Assembly: GCA_916610825.1 (NCBI GenBank)
Contig: OU744451.1
Coordinates: 20,547,482 to 20,611,481 of the forward strand
Source of the DNA: Haliclystus octoradiatus
Taxonomy: Eukaryota; Cnidaria; Staurozoa; Stauromedusae; Haliclystidae
Reading direction: 5' to 3'
DNA length: 64,000 nt
A model generated the notes under the pieces. That model saw nothing but the letters and a program-made list of their open reading frames with translations. It was not told the origin of the DNA and searched no databases. This document shows, one piece after another, positions 13,001-25,000 of the stretch. Every line of letters begins with the position of its first letter. Within the stretch, counting starts at the first letter, position 1. Position numbers and translations under genes: made by a program.

Positions 13001-16000
13001 ATTGGCTGATTGCATCTCAACTGCTACATCGTCCAGCGTAGAAACATTAATTTGTGGAGACTTTAATATTAGTTTGAACGATCGTACTGATAAAAAGAAA
13101 GCTTCTTTTTTAATAAATGATATGAATTTCAAACAGCTCATAAAAGATCCTACTAGATTGGCATTCAATAATAAGACTAACAAAAGCAGTCAAACATTAA
13201 TTGATCATATTTATGTAAACGAGCCAAAACATTTTCAACAAAGTGGCGTAATTCCTTCTTGCTTGAGTGATCATGACTTGATTTATACAGTACGCCGTCA
13301 TTATCGTGAAACCTCAAAGTACAATTCATCAAATTGGGTCAAATATCGCAGCTATAGAAAGCTTGACCCTGAACAGTTTTTAAAGATTTATCAGAATCGT
13401 CTATAGGGCAGTCACCCTATGCTGGTAACGTAGATGCATGCCTACAATCATTCACAGATACTTTTATAACTATCTTCAACAAGCATGCGCCAATACGTTC
13501 TAAACGCTTTCGAAAAATGACTGCACCATGGATAAATGGCGACATAATTGAAGCAATTCACGAAAGAGATTACAATTATAAAAAATTTAGAAAAAGCCAA
13601 TCAAGCTTGGATCATAATAGCTTTCGTAAAACTAGAAACCATGTGAAAAAATTAGTTAAATATGCAAAAGCTTCATATCATACAAAATTAATAACTCAAT
13701 CTTTAAGAAATTCTCCTCGTTCTGCCTGGAAAGAGATTAAACGACTTTTGCCGCACAGAAACGATTAAACAATAAATGTAAAGCCAACAGAAATATTGGT
13801 TAGAGATAAATTAGTTATCGATAAAAAGGAGATTGCAAACGAATTCAATGCTCATTTTTCGAAGACGTGCACACCAATTGATGGTCCGCCCATTGAGTAA
13901 CGAAAATGTCTTTTATCTGATGATTTAAACCTTACAATACCTCTTGTAACTATTGAATGGACTTATGAACAGCTAATAAAACTAAAAGAACATAAGGCAG
14001 TTGGCCTTGATGGTATCAGTGGAAAAGCACTGAAGCTAGCAGCACCAATCATATCACGCCCACTTACTGAAATATTCAACATTTCTATTTGCTCGAAATA
14101 TTATCCCCTATCTTTCAAGTCTGCAAAGATTTCAGCATTGTTTAAAAAAGGTGACAAAAGGCTCACAACAAATTACAGGCCTATTTCTGTATTACCGATA
14201 ATCAGTAAAATTTTGGAAAGACACTTTTCCATACATTTATATGAACACTTGCAAAATAATAACATTTTATCTAAATGGCAAAGTGGTTTTCGCCAGCAGC
14301 ATTTAACATGTACTTGTCTCACTAGTATGCTCGACGATTGGCTCGTAGATCTAGATCGTGGTCTGTACGAAGGGATAGTATTACTGGATTTTGCCAAAGC
14401 TTTTGATAAAGTACACCATGAGTTACTTTTAACTAAATTAGAGTCATATGGAGTTCCAATTGAATGGTTTAAATCATATTTGTCTGGACGCAATCAACAA
14501 GTTTATTTTGATGGCGAATTATCTGATTCAATGCCAATCGCAGCTGGTGTACCACAGGGGTCAGTTCTTGGACCCTTATTATTTTGCTGTTTAATCAACG
14601 ACCTACCTGATTGTCTACCACACTCGTGTCATTGTCATATGTACGCAGATGACACTACTTTATATTTAGCTGATAAGTCTACATCTATTATAGAAGAAAA
14701 ATTACAGAACTGTCTAGATGCTGCATCAATCTGGTGTCATGAAAATAGAATGCAGCTCAATGCCAATAAAACAAATGTTATGCTAGCAACTACCACTCAT
14801 CGTAAGCAGCCAACTCCCATCTCATTAATAATCAAAGATCAAGGCATCAATCAATCAACAAGTATAAAACTATTAGGAATCAAATTAACATTGAGAATTA
14901 ACAATTTTGAGCAATGCGTAAATAATCAATGCCACAAGTTATCTACTGCCCTGTTTTTTATACAAAATGCTAGTAAATATATAACACCTAATATAACAAA
15001 GATGTTATTGAAAACATACTTTTGGCCACACATAATATACTGTTTGCCAGCATGGGGACCTCTAACTAATGACGCACAAAAACAAAGAATAAATCGTTTA
15101 ATGGCACGAACAGGTCGATTAGTTTATGGTAAAAATAGTATTATTAATTTTAATGACTTAGTTTTAAGTATGGGCTGGTTACCAATCCAGCAACAAATAG
15201 ATTTGGAACTTTGCTGCTTAATTTATAAATGCCTGCAGAAAGAAACTGGAGAATATTTAAATACAAAAATAAATCCAACTGAAAAGTCTACCAGAGGAAA
15301 GAAGCAAAATCTGCTAACAGTACCACTAGGCCTACGCAAAACTAATTATGGACAAGCTGCTATTTCTTTTTATGGATCAAAGGTCTGGAACAATTTACCT
15401 AGTGATATTAGATCTATTAAAATCAGTAAGACTTCATTTTATAGCAACGTTAGAAACCATTTTATAAGCACCCTTTAAATAGATATATTTGTATTAAAAC
15501 CATTTTTTAACCGGTTTTCTTATTAATTATTTTTTAATTATTTTTTTTTAATTCTTATTTGTAAAAAAATCGTTAGTTCATATAGATATATTAAATTTAT
15601 TATACCATAGTTATGTAAAGCGAATGCAGTGTCAAACAGGTGCCGTTAGTGCGCCTAACTGTCATTTCTCGATACAAAATAAAGTTAACAAACAAAAACA
15701 TGTTAGTACCGTAGTTTCGAGGTCTTGGCAAAGAGAGACCAACCAAGGAAATGGCTCCTGATAGTGGACTTGTCTTCTCCTTGAAGTCATTCACTGTCAA
15801 TGATGGCATACAAGAAGGACTTCACAATGGAATATGTAACCGTGTATAAGATTATTGGCATGATTAGCTCATGGGGAATGATTCCCTGATGTCAAGTTTG
15901 ATGTAGAGGCATCCTATCATAATGTCGCAGTTCACTCTTCAGATCACTATTTGTTATTAAGTTGCAGGCACAATATTTTGTGGACTTGACATTCCCCGTT

Positions 16001-19000
16001 GGCCTCTATTTTGTCCCTTTTATTTATTTTATTTATAGCTCTGTTACCATTGCCGTGGTGTGGACTTTAATTATTCAAGGTCGCTCACATTAACCATTCT
16101 TGAGATTATTTTAGTTTCGCAGAACCACCAGACTCAGAATTGTGTACTGATTTCCCTAAAACATCTATTGAGGAATGTACTAAACTGGGACTCCCTTTAT
16201 ACCCGAATAAAAAGCTTGGAAGCCCTGAAACTCAATTAATAATTCTTGGGATTGAACTTGACTCTATTTAGCGAACTGTCAAATTACCTGACAATAAGTT
16301 AGCGGAAATCAAGGAGGTCATTCAGTCATGGAAGACTAAGCACTGTTGAACTCACAAATAACTGGAGTCACTGATTGGCTCTTAGGATCATGCAGCCAAG
16401 GTTGTATGGCCGAACGAATGTTCATACGCTGCTTTAGAGCTCCTAATGTCAAAATACGCCTCAATCAAGAGTTCCATTAAGATTTAACCTGGTGGGTCAA
16501 TTTTCTGAGTAGCTGGAGTGGGATGAGCTTTTGGTTATATCCTTGCTTGGAAAAAATGGTTCATATGACCATCCGAACAAATACATCTGGAACCATTGGT
16601 TAACAGCCTGGTTCTATCCACTCGTCATACTTATGCATCTGCTCAACAGAGATTATAAAATGTTATCGTTGGCTTGGATTTCCAGAACCGTGTCCAACTC
16701 AGGAACACACTTTATGTCTTTTTAAAGCGGATTTGGCAAAAACAGCTCAGCATCAATCCATCAAGGTCTATATCTCAGCTGTAAAGTCAATGCACATTGA
16801 GAAAGGTGTCCCTCATCCAATCAGTGGATACAACAAACTTCAAGAACTCATTTGTGGTATCAATCAAACTAAAGATATCACAAAAGCTCAACGATTTCCT
16901 ATGACCAATCACCTACTGTTAGTGATACAAAGGCTGTTGAACCTGAACATTTGTGACCATGCAATGTTCTGGGCTGCATGTACGCCTGCCTACTTGGGGT
17001 TTTTGAGAGCTTTAGAGTTCACATTGTCGAATCACAGCTCTTTCAACCCAGACATAGAACTTGCAAGTATCAGTCTATGTCGACTATGCTTGGACGAAGT
17101 CGTAAAGAGGTGTTAATCGCGTGAGCACTGAAGTGAGAAAAATACAAAACTAAAAAATTTGACTTTAGAGGCTTATATCTCTTTACCTGGATCTTGAATA
17201 TTGATCAAATATAGCTTTAAATCTTCAGCTGAACATTGAAAACTTCATTCGGAAAGCAGATTATCATCTGTTTCAGCCGTTTTTTATGTAAAGAAACATT
17301 AGTAAATTGTTTAGTGTTTTTTCCGGTGTAAACCTTCTTGCTGGAAATATATGGGTTTCTGTCTGAGGAAAACGAGTGAGACCCAAAATTAGTCCAAAAT
17401 CGTCACTTCGACTGCATGTTTGAAGGAGAAATGATTACACAAAGTAAAAACGCAAGAAGATCATGTACGAATATAAAATGTTTCTCTATCTAAGGAAGAA
17501 ATCTCTGAATATCCGGGATATACACTTGAAGCCTCTTATATGAAAGTCTTCCTAAAAGCATGAAAAACAGATCCATTAAAAAAGGCTGTGATATTTATAT
17601 TGGAATCGGTTTCAAACCATTGTGTTCAGTGACGGCTATGTCTTTTTATCTTCATCTCAAAGGCAATCAGTCAGGTCCCCTCTTTATCTACAGTCTGAAC
17701 ATCCACTGTCAAGGGAACATATGTCGAATTGTCTTAGAAAGATTGTCATTAATGGCAAGGTAAATGGGATTTATTCAACACACAGCTTCCGCATTGGTGC
17801 AGCTACTGTTGCTGCCAAAAAAGAAATCCCAGCTTTGTTAATTCAAGCTTTATGACGCTGGAAAAGTAAGGCCTATCTTCTATACTTCTATACACAAGAA
17901 TGGATAAAATTGACTTCACAAAGCTATCCAAGTTCCTGACGTCCAACTTTCTTTACAATATGCTCTTTGGTGCTTCGTCTGGCTTGGTGGGAATCTCAGG
18001 TGGCCCTCTTATTCTCTCCGAGCACTTAGAGACGTTGTTTGGTGGTGACTGGTCTGATTTCTGCATTATCCTAACTAATATTATTGTCAACGATCATCTG
18101 TCTGCTAACCAAGCACCAAATGCCAAAACAAATATAATAAATACGGACAGTAAATTTAATGATGAAAAATGATCAGTATTTTATCATTAATTTGTGAACA
18201 TGGTGTAATTTAATGTTGAATTGCATTCTTGTCGCTTGATATATATCTTCACGAAAGAATAGGGTCTGTCTGAATTGCTTGGTTTCTCTGTCCTGGCCTC
18301 TTATCAGAATCAGACTAATGTCACATAATTATGTATGACTAAGATGATTCTCATCCGGGTTCCTACATTACTTTGCTTCCCAAGTTAAAATGATTCGAAA
18401 ATGGAAAAACTGTGATGCGCTTAGCTTCTCAAATTAGATAAACACGTTTTAAATCTACTTGTTTTCAAATATTGTGCAACCTTTCTTTCAAAACTTTATT
18501 TTAATTTGATGTTCTGTTTTTCAACAATGTACAAACACCAACATGAAGAAATATCCATAAGTGCAGTCTTTTTGCTTGTTTGAATCCTGGTATAGCCGAT
18601 TCCTGCAAATTAATTTAAATAACAATAAAAATCATACTTTGCGTGCTATTAATTCTGTTTTAGGCTTCATAGCTATGACAATTAATTTCTCAAACAGAGG
18701 TGATGAATTTATTCTCTAAGAACAATAGACTTCCTGTGTATCGATCAGAAATTTCCACTCCAGCTTTTTGTGGAGCAGTGGGACAAATAACTGAGAAAAT
18801 CACGCAGACCCTATTCACTTCTGAATGAAGTCCGACCTGTCACGCAGACTAGGATGGCCTAGGCCAGCCCGTAACTGCATACTAAGTAACTGTTTGTCAA
18901 TTTTTCCGCTTTTTTTGCCTAAAACTTAATTAAAATTTGACTCAAAATTTTGATTCGGGGCTATCACCCCTCAGGATTTACTGTTGTTGGTGTAGCTGGT

Positions 19001-22000
19001 GTATTTGACCTAACGTGCATACCATTGTGCATCACTTTGTCGAATCATTTTCTTGTTTAAGCAAGTTTTGTCAATTTGCCTTAACCTTTTGCCATTTGCC
19101 TTTTGTCAGTTTAGCACAGTAACGATCCATTTTCATTATAGTTTTTTGTCCAGCAACAAGAGAAGTTATTGGTAGAAAGGTTGTATTATGGCAAAGAACC
19201 CAGGTTGGCAATGATGCTGAAATAAATTGTTCATCTTTTGATAGTCTATGGACAGGTATGTTAAATTTATTCACAAAGAGCATAATTTTGATGTATCCTA
19301 TCCTTATTTTGTAATTGTAATTGTAATTGGTATTCTTATTTTTAATTTTGAAGAAGGATTTATTATTGCTTCAATCCCTGCCAGTATATAAAGTTTATAA
19401 ATTGCATGAACCTAGAAAAAAATGGTATAAAGCTATATTTTATATCAATAAAATCCTTATATCTTCCAGAGTAACATATCCAAAATCCGCTCAAATCCGC
19501 CTTGGGGAAAATGCTGTAGAGCACTTTTAAAAATTGCTATTTTTTAGTATCCTCCGCCATTTTGATCGAATGTTTATATGTGAATTCTGAAACTTTTTTG
19601 CAATCCGAGAAGGTGTGTTTTTAAGGAAGTAGCCAACAATCGAACTAAAAGCTACTGTTTTAATTAAACTGTTTTTTAAATAAGAAATATTGCGTCAATC
19701 TTCCCGCGAAATAGTACAGAAATGATGTCTTGCATAAATTTAATTTATACAACACTTGTACCTTGACTTGATCAAAAAAGTAGAAGAAGCTCTGTAATTA
19801 TTGCAGCTCTGCCAATCTATATAAACAAATATTACAACTATCAATTCTTTTATAACATCTATAAATTATTATATTTAATATTAATGTGATGCGTGATTAT
19901 TCTACAACGACTACAACTATATTCACACTTTAAACAAAACAATAATACATTGTTGCTGATCGCTCAAAAATGTATGTGATAAGTAATTTTTGCGCATAAA
20001 TGAAAAATATTTAATAAATCTGTTAAGTAATAAAATATGTAATGATTAACGGATGAACTTCACAATTGAAAAATTAATAAGGGCAATCCACAAATAGTAC
20101 GTAAACTGTACACTTTTAGATTCCCCCCTTCCGTACTAACAATTTTGCTACACCCCCTGCATTTTTACAACATTTGTTTTGTTGTTTCCAAAAGTAAAGA
20201 ATTGTAACCTTTTTAAGGAAAAACGAAATTTTCGCTTTCAATAATGACTATTTATAGTGTAACTTTCTGCAGGAAGAAATATAGATTTAGTTCTCAATAT
20301 GCTGATATTTAATAGCATTGTAATCTTTCAAAATATGCTAAATAGACAATCAAAAGGCTTACGTACTTTCATGATTGACAAATCCTCCCTCCCTCTCTAC
20401 GCGGCTGTACTCTTTTGGAATGACCCTCCTCCTTAACTGAGTATTTTGTATTGTAAATTTCAGTTAGATAGTTCTAGAATTGCCGCAGTAACTTTACTAT
20501 TCTGATATTGAACAATCAAGCTATGTATCTTGAGCTGAATACGGTTGTGTATAGTATTGCAGGGGGACAGGCTCCCTAATGATTCTTTTGGAGGGAAATT
20601 CCGGACCATCTTCTTACCAACACATATAGCAACCTAAAACCTACAGTGTGACTACTATGGCAGTTTTGGTATAGGTGTTTTCAATTCTTTTCAAGTTCAA
20701 AATTATGCTCTTCTTTGTCATGGATTGTTTAGGTTGTTTATGACAATCAGTACTGAATAATGACAGAAATAAAGAGTGATTGCTGTGTAATATGTAATAA
20801 CAATTTTGAAAGGACCGAGTCGATCAAAGTTTCCAGGAAGGGAATTTTAAGTTTAATCAATTTCTGCTTAACACGTGAGAGGTTAGAGCTACACCAATAT
20901 CTTAGTAAATGTATTGGTCCCACTCACATTGGTGAAGTTTTGGTGCACAAGAAATGCCGAAGAGATTTCACTGATTCAAAACGTGTTAAGAAGCACATAT
21001 ATGTTTCGGAAAATGATGTAGTAATTATAAAAAGAGACTTGTAGACTAAATGTGTGAGACTTGACTTACTCAATTATAAAGAGCAATGCGTGTTCTGTTC
21101 AAAATCGGCTGTCATAGATCCAAAGCACCCTGACAGAACTGTGATATGTGCCATACGCACTATCCCAAGCAAAAACAAATTCCTTGAACATTGCTCTACG
21201 AGGAATGATAAGTGGTCACAAGAGGTTGAGACTCGTCTACAGGGAATTATCGACTTGGTGGCAGAAGAAGCCATCTATCATAAAGACTGTCATGATCGGT
21301 TCCAATTGAATAAAATTGTACCAGACATGACTATATCAGCCGATAGCAAACCAAAAGGAAGACCACAATCAGAGCCTAAGATGATAAAATTTATGTTACT
21401 ATGCCAATGGCTTGAGTTAGAAGCTGGAGCTGAACTGTATACACTGTCTGAGTTGCATGAGAAAATGAGCACATTCCCTGGCTCTGGAGAAATTTATTGT
21501 TCTAAGCGAGTGAAACAGAAGCTAGAAAATCGCTACGATGAATTCCTTTTCTTTGCAGATGTTAATGGGCATGACAATGTATTATGCTTCAAAAACTTTT
21601 CAAAATATATTATTAATGATAAATGGCACTCAGACAGAAAAAAAAAACGCACAAGAAGAGGCAGGAAGAGTAGTTCTAGCAGCTGCAAAAATTATACGTG
21701 AAGAACTGAGAGAGGTTAAGTATGATCTCACATCATACCCAACTAATGCAGATATTGGAAACGTCGATAAAGGTATGACTTGCATACCTAAGCATCTTCA
21801 AACTGTATTAAAAGTTTTATGCCTTCAACAACAAGAAAACAAAACAGCATTGGACATGCTATTTTGCAGGCAGCTCGACCTCGGTCAATAATATCTCCTA
21901 CTTTATTTGGAGTAGGTGTAGAGCTAGACCATGTGTTTGGCTCAAAATGGCTCATCGATGAACTATATCAACTTGTCTTCTCTGTTAGCTATCATGAAGT

Positions 22001-25000
22001 AACCAGGTACAAACAATCAGTTATTCAAAATGAATCCCTTGGCAGTTTATTGACAGAATATATACCAGGGACATTTGTTCAGTGGGTAGCAGATAATGTG
22101 GACCATAATATTGCAACATTAGATGGAAAGGGAACATTTCATGGCATGGGTATTATGGCATGAATACGAACTGACCCCTTATCCAACTTCACTGTTCAAA
22201 GGTATTATGATGAGAAAACCTAACAAAGCTCAACTTGCTAAAGACTTGACATCCGATGTGTTACATACAAACAGAACTGAAACCATGATGAATGTTTTGG
22301 ACGGTGGTGCCCTAGTTCACAGAGTGACATGGCTTAAACATGTCACTTATGCAGACATAGCTATTCAATATGTAACTTATGTACGTAGGCAGTATGGACT
22401 ATGCTGTATTGTCTTCGATGGATATGGCAATGGAGCATCAATAAAAGATCAAGAGCACCAGAGAAGGACAACGAAGACATTGGCAGATATACAGCTAAAA
22501 GAGAATATGGAAGCTTCAAACAGCCAGCAAGCATTCTTGAGCAACACATTCAACAAGAAGCAATTTATATCTCTCCTCTCCCGCTACCTAGTGACAGATG
22601 GTCACATAGTCTATAATAGTGATGGAGACGCAGATACTATGATTGTAATGCATGCTGTTCGTTTTGCTAAAGAAGGTATGTCTGTTACTGTAATAGCGGA
22701 TGACACAGACGTGCTGGTCCTATTGATTCATCATTGGCAAAACGATATGGAGGATATATATTTCAGATCAGTGGCAAGGAAAAAACAAGAAAACATATGG
22801 AAAATCAGCGATATCATCAACTCCATTGGCACCACATCCAAATATCATATTCTATTCATGCATGCTTGGTCTGGTTGTGATACTACAGCTGCCACTTTTG
22901 GTCATGGAAAACTGTTTTACTTAAAAAGCTTATTCAATCAAATTGGCTACAAAACTTGTCAAATACTTTTTATAGAGAAGATGCTACTTCTCATGATATT
23001 AGTAAAGCAGGTGCACAAGTTTTCCTTACACTGTATGGGGGTAAATCAATGTCTTCCTTGAAGAAACTTCGGCACAAGAAATTCATGGAAATTATAACAT
23101 CTTGTAATTCTGTACTTGATCCTCAGAAATTACCACCTACAGATCGTGCAGAAGATTTCCACAGCCTAAGAGTACATCTTCAGTTAATCATCTGGAAAAA
23201 TCTTGACGAAGCTGCTCTGGACCCAACGCAATGGGGATAGAAGAAAGAGAATTCAAATTTGGTACCAATCATGACAGACCTTCAAGCAGCACCTGATCAT
23301 CTTTTAAAATTTATACGCTGCAAGTGCAAAATGTCCTCTAAAAACCCTTGCGCTAATAACATTTGTTCCTGCCGCAAAAAATGGATTGAAATGTGTAACT
23401 GCTTGCAGTGATTGCATGGGAGAAAGCTGCTGCAATTCAGATACTGCAATCGTAGATGCAGATAAAAAGAGCAACAACATAAATAATGATACTGAAGAGG
23501 ATATACTTAGCATTGATAATTGCTGAAATGATTGTAAACTTGGGTATTTTCAAACATGAACATTGGACAGTTACAGGGAACTTATTGAGACATTTATTTA
23601 ACTTTGCAATATATAAAAAATATATGTTGATAGAAGTGACAGTTTTGTTAGTATAAAGTAATATTTATAGAATATGTCTTTACGTTATATACATCGCAAG
23701 AGCCTCCCCGCATAAAGCTCGTAGTAAAATAAAGTATCATTCACGATGTCTTTATATCTATTTTTGTTGACTATCTTAAATAGTCTTTATATAGGCCTAC
23801 TATCTAATTGTTAAATTCATATTCTCTGTCATCAAAAGTATTTTCAACATAACAAATCTTCTTTTGGACATCTGTTAGCCCTATATCTACATTTGTTAGA
23901 ACAAAATTCCCAATATCAATCGTTTAGCGATGACGTCATTCACTTAAAAGGGATGAAAAACTTAAATCTCTTTCTAGAATTTTTTGCCCAAAGTGGATTT
24001 TTGCGGATTTTGAATATGTTGTTGCAGAGACTGATGTGGGTAGAATAAAAAATTCTAGCTTTATACCATTTTTTTCTGGGTCAAAATCTCTATGCACCAG
24101 ACTGGTAGCATTCTAATCTTTTTTAATAAAATTTCAAACTTCATATGATCTTAATCAATAGAATACAAATAAATCCTACTGTTCGATGCTGTGATATAGT
24201 AACTGGCATGGTCCCTGCGAAAAATTTCAGGAGTTCATGAACGTTAAATGGCCCCAAATTTTCATGAACTGTTCATGCACTGCTGAACTGTTTTTCGCAG
24301 GGGAGTAGCCTTCAGTGAATAATCGACTTTAAGTATTACATTGGTTTCCTGACGTGGACGTTTTCTTTGATTTCTTTTGTGTTTAGTTATTTAAAATGAA
24401 AGAATCCAATAGCAGTAACTCATTATTTGCTACATTATCTGAAGTTGAATGATTAAATTTGTTGGACTGGAAGGATACAAAAGACACAAATTTTCTTTTA
24501 GTGTTTAGCAACACAGTCCTTTGCGAAAACAGTTCAGGAATTCATGAACAGTTATCGAATAGTTTGTGAATGTCAAATGGCAACAAGTATTGATGAACTG
24601 TTCATGAACTCCTTGGCTGTTTTTCTTAGGGATGCGGATCAACTTCAATAAATTTTATACCAGATAAGACTCTGTTGCCGACACGTAGCAATGTGCCGTA
24701 TCTACTCACAATTTAATTGCCTTTGTAACCTGTCCATGCGCCATCTCTCATGGTACTCATTTGATGTTTTATGTAAAGTCAAGACTGAGTTGACCTTTGG
24801 TGGATTAAACCACACTTTGCCAGATATCTGAACATCGGTTGCTCTGTCCTTCTAAGCTAACTCCACTTTATCTATTAGAGCTTTATGGATATCATAATTG
24901 AATAGCTCCATGAGGATTTGGATTCTCAAACAGGATATTATTTTAACATTTTCTAGCTTTCTAGGAAAGGTCAGAGTTCTGTTTTAATCGTCGTTTTGAT

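Larger units (their letters stand above)
12073..15697 (+). mobile_element. LINE (Jockey/CR1-like non-LTR retrotransposon) inserted in the DIRS fossil
   Basis: The 3625-bp insert is flanked by an 11-bp direct repeat (ACATGTTAGTA at 12062-12072 and 15698-15708), exactly where DIRS reverse-transcriptase homology stops and resumes. It carries an AP-endonuclease region and a reverse-transcriptase region, then about 220 bp of 3' UTR ending in A-rich AATAAAGTTAACAAACAAAA. I count one frame change and two in-frame stops, so it looks near full length and not very old. Confidence 0.85.
11570..18180 (+). mobile_element. DIRS-like (tyrosine recombinase) retroelement fossil, split by a LINE
   Basis: Parts in order: a region before the reverse transcriptase (to about 12070), reverse transcriptase from about 15710 to 16080 (reads PRKWLLIVDLSSP), RNase H-like part about 16090-16550, tyrosine recombinase about 16730-17110 and 17535-17870 (STHSFRIGAAT holds the family's H-x-x-R). 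It is old and clearly broken, with many breaks. A LINE (12073-15697) and a further insert near 17100-17535 interrupt it. Its termini were not found. Confidence 0.7.
19380..24111 (+). mobile_element. Academ-like DNA transposon with long terminal inverted repeats
   Basis: About 4.7 kb, bounded by inverted repeats at roughly 19417-19511 and 23980-24076 and holding one decayed transposase region at 20760-23526. The domain set (N-terminal Cys zinc fingers, XPG-like nuclease core, C-terminal Cys cluster) is what I recall of the Academ superfamily, XPG-bearing group. The outermost ends and target duplication could not be fixed. A smaller MITE-like element is nested near 20079-20432. Confidence 0.6.

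Noticed and set aside
17900-18172. 90-codon open frame after the recombinase region
   Set aside because: Overlaps the end of the DIRS recombinase homology in another frame; no independent support.
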